Below are positions 48,516 through 56,220 of a DNA stretch of 56,220 nucleotides, in pieces. The DNA lies in contig JABDLS010000090.1 of NCBI GenBank assembly GCA_013002885.1, positions 1 to 56,220 on the forward strand, written 5' to 3'. Made by a program: the position numbers and the translations under genes. How positions within the stretch are numbered: the first letter of the stretch is position 1; each line of letters begins with the position of its first letter. The notes beneath the pieces were generated by a model that worked only from the letters and a program-made list of their open reading frames with translations, made no database searches and was not told the origin of the DNA. This stretch comes from Gemmatimonadota bacterium (GTDB taxonomy: Bacteria > Gemmatimonadota > Gemmatimonadetes > Longimicrobiales > Gaopeijiaceae).

Positions 48516-49982
48516 ATGCCCGTGTCGTCGAAGTCCGAAGTCTTCAGCTCGCGATGGGGAATGCTCCTCGCCATGCTCGGCATGGCAGTGGGGACGGGAA
48601 ATATCTGGCGTTTCCCCCGGATCGCGGCGACGAACGGCGGTGGCTCCTTTCTCGTCGCGTGGGTCGTTTTTCTCTTCGCCTGGTCGGTACCCCTGCTGAT
48701 CCTCGAGTTCGGGATGGGGAAGGCGACGCGGAAGGGCGCGTTGGGCGCCTTCGTGGAGACGCTGGGCCCTGCCTTCGCGTGGATGGGCGCGTGGATCGCC
48801 TTCGTGGCCACGGCCATCATGTTCTACTACAGCGTCGTCATGGGGTGGACGATCCGCTTCTTCGTGGGCACGCTCACGGGTGAGGTACCGGATGCCGTTC
48901 CCGGGGCGTTCTGGGAGTCCTTCAACTCGACGCCACAGGCGCTCATCACCCATGCCGTGGCCATGGGGATGGCACTGTTCGTCGTCTCGAAGGGCGTACG
49001 AGGGATCGAGTCGGCTGCCAAGGTCCTTATCCCCAGCCTGGTCGTCCTGGTCATCGTCCTGGCCATCCGGGCGCTGACCCTTCCTGGGGCCTCGGAAGGG
49101 CTGGCCTTCCTGTTCACGCCCAACCTCTCCGAGCTCGCCAACTGGGAGATCTGGATCCAGGCGCTGACCCAGAACGCGTGGGATACGGGGGCGGGGTGGG
49201 GCCTTGTCCTCACCTACGCCATCTACATGCGCGCCAACGAGGACACGGCGCTCAACGCCTTTGTCATCGGCTTCGGAAACAACTCGATGTCGCTCCTGGC
49301 GGGCATCATGGTGCTGTGCACCGTATTCTCCGTCATGCCCGACGCCTACAGCGAGATCGTGGGAGCTGGCAATGAAGGGCTGACCTTCATCTGGGTCCCG
49401 CAGCTCTTCCAGTTGATCCCCGGAGGGCGCTTCTTCCAGGCCCTCTTCTTCCTGGCGTTGGTCTTTGCGGCGTGGACGAGCCTCATTGCCATGATCGAGA
49501 TGGCGAGCCGGATTCTCATGGACATGGGGATGGAGCGGAGCAGGGCCATCAAGATCGTCGGCGGTGCGGGACTGCTCTTCGGAATCCCCAGCGCATTGAA
49601 GCTCGAGTTCTTCCAGAACCAGGACTGGGTGTGGGGCGTGGCCCTCATGGCGTCGGGCTTCTTCTTCGCCTTCGCCGTTCTCAAGTACGGGGTTACGAAG
49701 TGGAGGGAGACCTTCATCAACCAGGAAGGCTCGGACATCCGTATCGGGGCGTGGTGGGACTGGGCCATCCGCCTCGTTGCCCTCGAAGCTGTGGTGCTCG
49801 CGGTGTGGATGCTGGCGGGCGCTCAGGGTGAGGACTTCAGGGAGACGTGGACGCTGTTCAGCCCGTACAACGTCGGGTCGGTGGTCATCCAATTCGTCAT
49901 CCTTCTTGTGGTGCTCCTCTTCTTCAACAAGCGCTTGGCGGCGAGCGTGGAGCGCGACGTCGAAGCGGCTGCGGGGGACTGA
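48516..49982 (+). CDS. Sodium-dependent transporter of the NSS (SNF) family
   Basis: A 488-residue transporter with about 12 membrane segments. The ATG at 48516 follows CGGAG; the frame upstream is not conserved-looking. TM1 contains the family Na+ and substrate site, MLLAMLGMAVGTGNIWRFPR, with the unwound G-x-G-N-x-W-R-F-P. TM6 region SLIAMIEMASRILMDMGMER and the earlier NAWDTGAGWGLVLTYAIYMR are also NSS-like. Bacterial members import amino acids such as tryptophan, tyrosine, methionine or alanine. A MetS-like small subunit begins at 56134, but not next to this gene. Confidence 0.9.
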   Translation: MPVSSKSEVFSSRWGMLLAMLGMAVGTGNIWRFPRIAATNGGGSFLVAWVVFLFAWSVPLLILEFGMGKATRKGALGAFVETLGPAFAWMGAWIAFVATAIMFYYSVVMGWTIRFFVGTLTGEVPDAVPGAFWESFNSTPQALITHAVAMGMALFVVSKGVRGIESAAKVLIPSLVVLVIVLAIRALTLPGASEGLAFLFTPNLSELANWEIWIQALTQNAWDTGAGWGLVLTYAIYMRANEDTALNAFVIGFGNNSMSLLAGIMVLCTVFSVMPDAYSEIVGAGNEGLTFIWVPQLFQLIPGGRFFQALFFLALVFAAWTSLIAMIEMASRILMDMGMERSRAIKIVGGAGLLFGIPSALKLEFFQNQDWVWGVALMASGFFFAFAVLKYGVTKWRETFINQEGSDIRIGAWWDWAIRLVALEAVVLAVWMLAGAQGEDFRETWTLFSPYNVGSVVIQFVILLVVLLFFNKRLAASVERDVEAAAGD

Positions 49983-50009
49983 CAGAGCGCAGCCGGCACG
50001 GTCTCCGAC

Positions 50010-50744
50010 GTGAACTTCGCCGAATTCGAAGCTCTGGCCCGGGAACTCTACGATGAGATCCCGGAGGTGTACCTCGAGGGCATCGACGGACTCACCGTCC
50101 GTCGCGAGGCGCCGGAGCATCCCGATCATCCGGGCGTCTATACCCTGGGGGAATGCCTCACGGAAGAGCACATCTCCGACTACGGATCGTCGGACACCAC
50201 ACGCTCGGTCATCGCTCTCTATTGGGGATCCTTCAGGGCCCTTTCCGAGAAGGGCCAGGGCTTCGATTGGGAGGAGGAGGCGTGGGAGACGCTCACCCAC
50301 GAGCTCCGCCACCATCTCGAGTCGCTGGCCGGCGACGACGCCCTGGAAGGCGTCGACTACGCCGCCGACCAGTCATTCAAGCGCTTCGACGGCGAGCCTT
50401 TCGATCCGTGGTACTACCAACACGGTGACGAGGTGGAGCCGGGCATCTATCAGGTCGAAAAGGCTTGGTTCATCGAGCTCAGCCTCGCAGCGGGTGAGCT
50501 TGCTGGCCGCGGGAGTATCGACTTCGAGTGGCGTGGCCGCCCCTACCGGGTTCCGGCACCCGACGAGCCAGCCGACGTGCATTTCGTCTTTCTCGAGGGG
50601 CTCGGTGAAGAGGACGAGGTCGTGGAGCTGGTGTTGGTGCGCAGACAGGGATGGTGGGAGAGTCTGAAAGGCTTCTTCGTCGCCGGCGCTCCGGAGGTCG
50701 GCGAGTGGGAGGTCGAGCCGGAACCGCTCTCCACATCGGGGTAG
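50010..50744 (+). CDS. Zincin-like metallopeptidase family protein
   Basis: A 244-residue soluble protein starting at GTG, 27 bases after the NSS transporter. The N-terminus FAEFEALARELYDEIPEVYL followed by a V-x-V/R-E-x-P-like strand resembles the minimal zincin_1 family, and the zinc motif is HELRHH (97-102, in ETLTHELRHHLESLAGDDAL). Its C-terminal half (about 125-244) is extra, acidic and beta-rich. Small zincins of this type are usually 120-140 residues, so the extension may give specificity. It is followed by an unknown protein after 8 bases. Confidence 0.7.
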   Translation: MNFAEFEALARELYDEIPEVYLEGIDGLTVRREAPEHPDHPGVYTLGECLTEEHISDYGSSDTTRSVIALYWGSFRALSEKGQGFDWEEEAWETLTHELRHHLESLAGDDALEGVDYAADQSFKRFDGEPFDPWYYQHGDEVEPGIYQVEKAWFIELSLAAGELAGRGSIDFEWRGRPYRVPAPDEPADVHFVFLEGLGEEDEVVELVLVRRQGWWESLKGFFVAGAPEVGEWEVEPEPLSTSG

Positions 50745-50752
50745 GCCACCGC

Positions 50753-51556
50753 ATGTCCCTCCATGACGACTACGCCCGGTTGACCCCCTTCGAACTCGCG
50801 TTTCCCACCGATGAGCAGGCGGCGGCACTGGTGCGCGCCGTCGTCGAAGAGGCGTCGGCTCGGGGTGTCGACCCAACCGCCCTGGGTGAATTCCTCACCC
50901 TCGGGTCCGTCGAGGCCTTCGTTCGCGATACCGCCGACGCCGCGGCCGACCCGACAGTGCTCCACCGACACGGGCCGCTGGTGTACCACGCCATTCGCTT
51001 CGCTGAAGAGGGACGCAGGCTATACCTCCTCACCTCCCACGTGGCGCGGTACCTCGCCGAAGGACGTCCCGACGGTGAGCCGAAGCTCCCGGCCCCTGCC
51101 GGGTACGTCCAACTCCCCCAGCATCTCGTCTGGACCCGGGCAACCGCTGACGCGCCGGAGTCCGTGGATGGTGTCTTCTGGAGCGTGGCGCCGAACGATC
51201 TCGTCCACTTCCTCCTGGTGACGGGCCTCCGCCCCGACCGCCCCGGTGTCGGCGTAGTGGCCATCCCCGAGGGGCCCGTCCGAGACGCGGGCGAGTGGCT
51301 CGACATCGAAGCCCGTGAAGAGGGACCGGACTTCGCAACCGATCTGCCAGGCGCCGAGATCGATGGACTCTACGAGATCCAGTCGGCGGGGGAGGTCTTC
51401 AAGCTGATGGCCCGCTGCTTCGCCTACCTGGACGGAATGCCCGACGCCGTGGAGAGGGGCGAGCCGCCTGCGGTCGCCGACGAAGGGTCGCCGGGAGCAG
51501 GGCCGCCAAAGCCCTCGCGCCTGGACTTCTCCCGGGTCACGTTGGGGGCGCCATGA
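50753..51556 (+). CDS. Hypothetical soluble protein
   Basis: A 267-residue protein starting at the ATG at 50753, 8 bases after the zincin-like gene. It is acidic, mixed alpha/beta and without a signal peptide or membrane segment. The start FELAFPTDEQAAALVRAVVE is helical; a middle part (APNDLVHFLLVTGLRPDRPG) looks like a strand-helix unit; the C-terminal 40 residues are disordered and Pro/Gly-rich. I do not recognise the family. Tight spacing suggests that it works with the zincin-like protein or endonuclease III. Confidence 0.65.
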   Translation: MSLHDDYARLTPFELAFPTDEQAAALVRAVVEEASARGVDPTALGEFLTLGSVEAFVRDTADAAADPTVLHRHGPLVYHAIRFAEEGRRLYLLTSHVARYLAEGRPDGEPKLPAPAGYVQLPQHLVWTRATADAPESVDGVFWSVAPNDLVHFLLVTGLRPDRPGVGVVAIPEGPVRDAGEWLDIEAREEGPDFATDLPGAEIDGLYEIQSAGEVFKLMARCFAYLDGMPDAVERGEPPAVADEGSPGAGPPKPSRLDFSRVTLGAP

Positions 51557-51595
51557 TCCCCGGTCTGACCACGTTGCTCAACGGAGCGCCTGCCT

Positions 51596-52246
51596 ATGCC
51601 CCGTGAATCGAAGAAGGCCCGCAGGGAACGCGCCGGGACCATCTACGATCTTCTCCAGGAGGAGTACCCCGACGCCCACTGCGAACTCGACTTCGAGTCT
51701 CCTTTTCAACTCGCCGTCGCCACCATCCTCTCGGCGCAAACCACCGACGTGCGGGTCAACGAGACGACCCCGGAGCTCTTCCGGCGTTACCCGGACGCAG
51801 AAGCTCTCGCCAACGCGCAGCAGGAGGACGTGGAGGAGATCGTCCGTTCCACCGGCTTCTTCCGCAACAAGGCGAAGAACATCATCGGATTCGCTCGGGG
51901 GCTCATGGCCGACCACGAGGGGGAGGTTCCGAGAGATCTCCATGCCCTCACCGAGCTCCCCGGTGTCGGGCGCAAGACCGCTAACGTCGTTCTCGGCAAC
52001 GCCTTCGATATCAACGAAGGCGTTGTCGTCGATACCCATGTCAAGCGGCTCTCCAACAGGATGAGGCTCACCAAGGAGGACAACCCGGTGAGGGTGGAGC
52101 GGGACCTCGTCGACCTCTTCCCACGTGAGCGCTGGACCATGCTGGCTCACCTCCTCATTTGGCACGGTCGCAACGTGTGCGACGCTCGAAAGCCACTGTG
52201 CCAGAAGTGCGTCGTTTCCCACCTTTGTCCGTCGTCCAGGGTGTGA
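51596..52246 (+). CDS. nth: Endonuclease III
   Basis: A 216-residue base-excision DNA glycosylase/AP lyase. The helix-hairpin-helix LPGVGRKTANVVLGNAF holds the catalytic lysine K127, and the aspartate D146 lies in GVVVDTHVKRLSNRM. The [4Fe-4S] cluster cysteines C195, C202, C205 and C211 are intact (C-x6-C-x2-C-x5-C). It removes oxidised pyrimidines. The start at 51596 gives a normal length. Confidence 0.95.
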   Translation: MPRESKKARRERAGTIYDLLQEEYPDAHCELDFESPFQLAVATILSAQTTDVRVNETTPELFRRYPDAEALANAQQEDVEEIVRSTGFFRNKAKNIIGFARGLMADHEGEVPRDLHALTELPGVGRKTANVVLGNAFDINEGVVVDTHVKRLSNRMRLTKEDNPVRVERDLVDLFPRERWTMLAHLLIWHGRNVCDARKPLCQKCVVSHLCPSSRV

Positions 52247-52286
52247 CCGAGTCACCTCCACCCGCCCCTCAACTGGAACGAGATCC

Positions 52287-52856
52287 ATGCCCGAACGAGC
52301 CCAAGCCGTAGCACTCCTCGAGGAGTGGGTGGAGAACGAAGGCCTCAGAAAGCACATGTACTCCGTCGAGGCTGCGGTCCGACACTACGCCAGGATGCGA
52401 GGTGAAGACGAAGACCTCTGGGGGCTGGCTGGTCTGCTGCACGATCTCGACTGGGAGAAGCATCCCGACCGCCACCCCCTCACGGCTGTCGAGCACTTGC
52501 GTGGCCTGGGCTACCCCGAAGAGGTACTGCACGCGATCCTGGCCCACCGTCCGGATTTCACGGGCGTCGAGCCGGAAACGGATCTCGACAAAGTTCTCGT
52601 CGCCTGCGATGAGCTTTCGGGTCTGGTCTTCGCAACGTGTCTTGTCCGGCCGACGGGCATCGACGACCTCAAGCCCAAGTCGGTGAAGAAAAAGCTCAAG
52701 GACAAGGCCTTCGCGGCCGGTGTCCATCGCGACGAGGTGGAAAAGGGGATCGAGCTCCTGGGGATCGACCGGACGGAGCACATCCAGAACGTCATCGACG
52801 GCATGCGGGCGGTGGCCGGCGCACTCGGGATCCGCGGCGAGGACGTGAGCGGCTGA
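52287..52856 (+). CDS. HD-domain protein (YedJ/phosphohydrolase-like)
   Basis: A 189-residue soluble protein starting at the ATG at 52287. The metal-binding residues H23, H52 and D53 (RKHMYSVEAAVRHYARM and GLAGLLHDLDWEKHPDRHP) define an HD-type phosphohydrolase; a later D (D101 region, LVACDELSGL) fits the fourth ligand. Such proteins hydrolyse nucleotides or other phosphates; the exact substrate is unknown. It follows nth by 40 bases and may be cotranscribed. Confidence 0.85.
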   Translation: MPERAQAVALLEEWVENEGLRKHMYSVEAAVRHYARMRGEDEDLWGLAGLLHDLDWEKHPDRHPLTAVEHLRGLGYPEEVLHAILAHRPDFTGVEPETDLDKVLVACDELSGLVFATCLVRPTGIDDLKPKSVKKKLKDKAFAAGVHRDEVEKGIELLGIDRTEHIQNVIDGMRAVAGALGIRGEDVSG

Positions 52857-52924
52857 CTCAGCGCCCCTGTTTCCGCGGACGCTGGCAAGCGCGTCGAGGC
52901 CTGGAGACAAGGGGCTGGACCCGC

Positions 52925-52979
52925 ACACGATGCCTGGAACGACACCCTGTTCCCGGAACCCCCTTTTTCGGCATCGTGT
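52925..52979. promoter_or_regulatory. Long inverted repeat upstream of the M6 protease gene
   Basis: Perfect 10-bp arms ACACGATGCC (52925-52934) and GGCATCGTGT (52970-52979) enclose 35 bases. The interior contains GGAAC (52936-52940), GTTCC (52949-52953) and GGAAC again (52955-52959), allowing alternative inner hairpins, and a short T5 run. It could be a regulator site, a leader RNA structure, or a terminator of the preceding HD gene. Confidence 0.4.
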
Positions 52980-53034
52980 AGGTCGTAGGTACCAGATGGC
53001 CGTTCAGAGCCTTCTGGCCCTCCTCGACACCGCC

Positions 53035-55557
53035 ATGCGCCGTCTCCTGTCCAGCCTCGCCGTCGTCCTCGCCACGGCGCCTTTCACGGGCGCCGCCGGT
53101 CAGGACGTGGAGATGCTGGGAAGGCGGTACGGCACGCCGGTCCCCGAAGGCTACGACCGGATGCGAAGGGTCGACCCGACGGCGTTCGAGTTCCAGCGCG
53201 GGCTCCACGGCGGCCGTGGGCTCGAGTTCCGGGCCTTCGACGGAAGGTCGTCCGCGAGTGGGCCGGCCCTGAACCTCGGGCCTCGGGATCCGGTCCTGGG
53301 CACGTACCGTATTCCGGTCATACTCGGGCTCTACTCGAACTCGGGGGCCACGCCGCCGTACACCCAGGTCGAGATCGACGACGCCTACTTCGGCGGCGGT
53401 GCCGGCACCATCACGTCGTATTACACCGAGGTGTCCAACAGCCGCGTCACCCTGCAGGGCGACGTCTTCGACTGGGTTCAGACGGCCCGGCCGGATACGG
53501 CGTATACCGTCGGGGAGAGCGGACTGGTGAGCGGGGGGCTTGGAGGCCAGGGTGCCGGCAACTTCGTCTACGAGCTGTTGGACCTCCAAACGGGAGTCGA
53601 CTGGGGCCTGTACGACAACGACGGTCCCGACGGTGTCCCCAATTCCGGCGACGACGACGGCTTCGTGGACGTCCTTGCGGTGATCCATCCCACGCGTGGA
53701 GGTGAGTGCGGCGGGTCGGGAAGCACGGACAGGATCTGGTCGCACCGCTGGTCGTTGTCGGCCGCGGTGGGCACCGTGTTTACGACGGACACGCCTCGCT
53801 CGGGCGGCGGCTTCATCGGAGTCGACGACTACACCATCCAGCCGTCCGTTTCGTGCACGGGCGGCAACCTAAACGAAATCGGCGTCTTCACCCACGAACT
53901 AGGCCACGCCTTCGGGCTGCCGGACCTGTATGACACCTGCGATGGCGGGCCCTCTTGCCCCGACGACGGCGCACGCACGAGTGGCTCTGGGGTGTGGGAT
54001 CTCATGGCGTCGGGGTCCTGGGGCTGCAACAACGCCTCGCCGGCGTCCCCATGCCACATGGGTGCATGGACGAAGGCAGCCCTGGGCTGGGTGGACGTCG
54101 TGACGCTTGCCGCGGACGCCGATCACGGGCTGGTGTCGATTCCTCCGGTGGTCGGGTCGGGCACGGTCTACCGGGTCGACGCCAACGACGGCTCGGGCGA
54201 GTACTTCCTTCTCGAGAATCGTCAGAGGGAGGGCTTCGACCAGAGCCTTTACCGGGAGGGACTCCTCATCTGGCAGATCGACCCGGATTGGGTAGTCGGC
54301 CGGTGGGGGCCGAACCACGTGAATGCAAACGAACACCAGGGGGTTTGGCTCCGCCAGGCCGACGGCGACGATGACCTCGGAGCGGGCGTCGGGCGGGGCG
54401 ATTCAGGAGATCCGTTCCCTGGATCCTCAGGCAACACGGCCTTCCACACCGTGACACTACCAGGCTCGATCTCCTTCGGCGGCGGCGTCACCGGTGTGAC
54501 GCTTTTCGACATCCAGGAGTCGGGTGACGACATCACGTTGAACGTATCTACGCGATTCGCATCGATCACGGTGGACGCCCAGGGAACGGCGGGTACCGAC
54601 GGGATCTTCACCGTGAACGGTCAGCAGACGGACCCACCGGCCACGACCTTCTCGTCGGCGCCCTTCGTGACCCACACGGTCGAGGCGGTGGCAGGAGAAG
54701 CCGTGGCACCCGGTGAGCGCCGACCCTTCGTCGCCTGGGCCGACGATCCGGCCGCGTCGCGAAGTCGCACGGTGACCACCCCGGTGGGTGACACGACCTT
54801 CGTCGCCGAGTACGGTGGCGCCGAGTACGAGTTGACGCTGGCGGTAACGGGCGGCGTCAATGCCGTCGAGCCGGCTGCCTTCGAGAGTACGCCGGCAAGC
54901 TCGGATCTCTGGTTCGCCGACGGGGTCGATGTCTCCCTCGAGGCCATGCCGCTGACGGGATTCGCCTTCCTGGGGTGGGGTGGGGCCCTGACGGGTCAGG
55001 GCAATCCCGCTTCGTTCACCATGACCGGCCCACTCAGCGCCAGCGCCGACTTCGAGCTCACGTACCGGATCGCCGACGCTGACGTGGCCGTACCGGCCGC
55101 GACGCCGGTCGAGGTCCAACTCGAGGTCGACAACGGAACAGCGCCCGTTACCTGGACAGTGGCCGACGGAACGCTCCCCGTGGGGCTCCTGCTGTCACGT
55201 GGGGGTCTCATTTCCGGTGCCGCCTTGGAGATGGGGTCGTTTCCCCTCACCGTCGAGGCCGTCGATGCCCACGGGCTGCCTTCGTCGGCTGTCCTCACCC
55301 TCGAGCTAGAGGCGCCGGCCCTCACCATCGAGCAGCTTGCGTCGCCCTTCCTCCTCACCGGCCCGGCGCTCACCGACGATCAGATCAACTTCCTCAACCT
55401 GCAGGGCAACGGCGTCGCGCCGTACGACATCGGCGACTTCAGGGCCTGGGTCCTCGCCGATCCTACGCTGCCCTTCAGCGCCGACGTGGACGGGGTGTAT
55501 CGTCGCACCGTGGTCATCGGGTCGTCGAGTTCGGGGACCGAGGGGATCCGACGGTGA
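53035..55557 (+). CDS. Secreted M6-family metalloprotease with repeat domains and a dockerin-like C-terminus
   Basis: An 840-residue protein starting at the ATG at 53035, which gives a clean signal peptide (RRLLSSLAVVLATAPFTGAA, 2-21). The catalytic domain has HELGH at 287-291 (VFTHELGHAFGLPDLYD), with LMASGSWG beyond, as in immune inhibitor A-type M6 proteases. An InlB-like bacterial repeat (about 600-670, FLGWGGALTGQGNPASFTMT) and an Ig-like domain (about 680-760, ending SSAVLTLELEAP) follow. The end (780-807, with NFLNLQGNGVAPYDIGDFRA) resembles a modified dockerin calcium loop, D-x-x-G-N-x-N/G-G-x-Y-D-x-G-D. The next gene overlaps its stop (GTGA). It should be a surface or secreted protein-degrading enzyme. 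Confidence 0.85.
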   Translation: MRRLLSSLAVVLATAPFTGAAGQDVEMLGRRYGTPVPEGYDRMRRVDPTAFEFQRGLHGGRGLEFRAFDGRSSASGPALNLGPRDPVLGTYRIPVILGLYSNSGATPPYTQVEIDDAYFGGGAGTITSYYTEVSNSRVTLQGDVFDWVQTARPDTAYTVGESGLVSGGLGGQGAGNFVYELLDLQTGVDWGLYDNDGPDGVPNSGDDDGFVDVLAVIHPTRGGECGGSGSTDRIWSHRWSLSAAVGTVFTTDTPRSGGGFIGVDDYTIQPSVSCTGGNLNEIGVFTHELGHAFGLPDLYDTCDGGPSCPDDGARTSGSGVWDLMASGSWGCNNASPASPCHMGAWTKAALGWVDVVTLAADADHGLVSIPPVVGSGTVYRVDANDGSGEYFLLENRQREGFDQSLYREGLLIWQIDPDWVVGRWGPNHVNANEHQGVWLRQADGDDDLGAGVGRGDSGDPFPGSSGNTAFHTVTLPGSISFGGGVTGVTLFDIQESGDDITLNVSTRFASITVDAQGTAGTDGIFTVNGQQTDPPATTFSSAPFVTHTVEAVAGEAVAPGERRPFVAWADDPAASRSRTVTTPVGDTTFVAEYGGAEYELTLAVTGGVNAVEPAAFESTPASSDLWFADGVDVSLEAMPLTGFAFLGWGGALTGQGNPASFTMTGPLSASADFELTYRIADADVAVPAATPVEVQLEVDNGTAPVTWTVADGTLPVGLLLSRGGLISGAALEMGSFPLTVEAVDAHGLPSSAVLTLELEAPALTIEQLASPFLLTGPALTDDQINFLNLQGNGVAPYDIGDFRAWVLADPTLPFSADVDGVYRRTVVIGSSSSGTEGIRR

Positions 55558-55931
55558 GGCGCTTGGCGTCCGGCCTCGCGGTAGCAGCGATCGTCGCCCT
55601 CTCCGCTTGCGACTCGGGCCCCCGCGGCCCCGGTACCATCACGGCCTTCGCCGCCGGCCCTTCGGTCGCGGGTGTCGTCCTGGAAGTGCAGGGGGCTGGC
55701 ATCCAGAGCTTCACTGCCCGGGGGTCGAGCCGTGTCTACTCGGCCGCGGTGGAGGGACCGGCGGCCACCCATCGGGTCGTCATCATCACTCCGGACCCTG
55801 GGGAGATGGTCGTCGACATCGCGGTCGATGACCTGGGGATGGAAGATCCGGCCATCCGCGTGGTGTCGGCGGCGAACGGGGCGAACGAGGCCATCGCCCG
55901 CTCAAACGTCACGGTGCGTCTGGAGCGCTGA
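55554..55931 (+). CDS. Small lipoprotein, beta-sandwich/cohesin-like
   Basis: A 125-residue protein starting at GTG, overlapping the protease stop by four bases (GTGA). The lipobox is LSAC, with C19 as the lipid-attachment site (AIVALSACDSG). After it, about 100 residues of alternating hydrophobic and small residues (GVVLEVQGAGIQSFTARGSS and later RVVIITPDPGEMVVDIAVDD) predict a compact beta-sandwich that I find cohesin-like, though I cannot prove this by eye. Tight translational coupling to an M6 protease with a dockerin-like tail makes a tether role attractive. Confidence 0.7.
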   Translation: MRRLASGLAVAAIVALSACDSGPRGPGTITAFAAGPSVAGVVLEVQGAGIQSFTARGSSRVYSAAVEGPAATHRVVIITPDPGEMVVDIAVDDLGMEDPAIRVVSAANGANEAIARSNVTVRLER

Positions 55932-56133
55932 CCGCTCGTAGACCGGTTGCTTGCCACCGCTGCCGTCAGCGCGTCGAGCCCGCTTGCCCACCCCTCCGGC
56001 TTCCGCCACCTTACGCGGGCCGTTTTCTCATGAGGCGCGGGGGTCCCCTGCCGCCTTGCCGTGACGAAGCCGCGGCCCCGCCGAACTTCGCCAACTTTGA
56101 ACCGATCGGCCGCCGCGAGCCGGGGAGCCGCCC

Positions 56134-56220
56134 ATGACCACAGCGACGTGGATCACGATGGTCCTGATCATGGGCTTCGTATGGGGTGGCTTCTCCGTGG
56201 TGCTCTACACCGCCATCCGG
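56134..56220 (+). CDS. MetS-like small subunit of an NSS amino-acid transporter (partial, runs off window)
   Basis: The ATG at 56134 has GGGGAG upstream and opens 29 codons to the end of the window. They read MTTATWITMVLIMGFVWGGF and then SVVLYTAIR: one membrane helix with W-G-G, as in the MetS small subunits of methionine/alanine NSS importers. An NSS transporter gene would be expected just beyond the end. The 202-base gap before it shows no gene or clear terminator. Confidence 0.55.
   Translation, partial: MTTATWITMVLIMGFVWGGFSVVLYTAIR

Noticed and set aside
48243-50315. A 690-codon open frame opposite the NSS transporter.
   Set aside because: The sense strand encodes an unmistakable transporter; the antisense product is His/Arg/Glu-rich with no domain.

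Overview
The window is GC-rich, densely coded chromosomal DNA with no recognisable phage, insertion sequence, CRISPR array, rRNA or tRNA. Several traits fit a Gemmatimonadota-like Gram-negative bacterium: a PadR regulator paired with an ADOP-type duplicated FtsX permease, Rieske/glutamate-synthase proteins, TonB receptor and beta-barrel genes with their own ECF sigma factor, and secreted metalloproteases. Acidobacteriota is the main alternative. The phylum is inferred, because no rRNA is present.

Layout. 1-2 kb: tail of a molybdenum hydroxylase operon (FAD/4Fe-4S subunit plus membrane cytochrome b), closed by a strong terminator. 2-6.5 kb: three small unknown genes, then padR with a 39-bp palindromic operator and its permease. 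6.7-8.1 kb: a GYF-like/transmembrane protein with a paralogue at 42.9 kb. 8.2-15.3 kb: a tightly coupled operon of fused Fe-S/NrfD subunit, molybdopterin enzyme, TorD-like chaperone and SulP sulfate transporter; the best reading is a cytoplasmic sulfite-oxidising (Soe-like) module. 15.3-18 kb: small membrane protein and an amino-acid permease with universal-stress domains. 18-23.6 kb: GH109-like secreted enzyme, galactokinase-family kinase, Na+ symporter and nucleotidyltransferase, possibly a (N-acetyl)galactosamine salvage set. 23.6-26.1 kb: proBA, with an AT-rich dyad overlapping the proB start. 26.1-27.7 kb: Rieske-glutamate synthase fusion.

28-31.5 kb: VTT membrane protein, phospholipase D/cardiolipin synthase-like enzyme, secreted TPR-like protein, HExxH protein. 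31.5-33.8 kb: radical SAM protein and two tandem paralogues of an unknown small protein, each with a matching promoter. 33.9-39.1 kb: ECF sigma, anti-sigma, TonB-dependent receptor and beta-barrel protein in one operon. 39.2-46.2 kb: polytopic membrane protein, secreted M24 aminopeptidase, HAD enzyme, the second GYF-like protein, secreted cyanophycinase and NfuA. 46.3-50 kb: glycyl-tRNA synthetase, YtoQ, a TPR-gene remnant and an NSS transporter. 50-52.9 kb: zincin-like protein, unknown protein, endonuclease III, HD protein. 53-56.2 kb: M6 metalloprotease with a dockerin-like C-terminus, translationally coupled to a small lipoprotein, then the start of a MetS-like small subunit.

Themes: redox enzymes feeding the quinone pool, Na+-coupled uptake, peptide and amino-acid scavenging through secreted peptidases, and envelope regulation. 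The most novel-looking items are the M6 protease-lipoprotein pair, the two GYF-like membrane paralogues, and the tandem small-protein pair. All functional claims come from reading motifs by eye; no database search was run.
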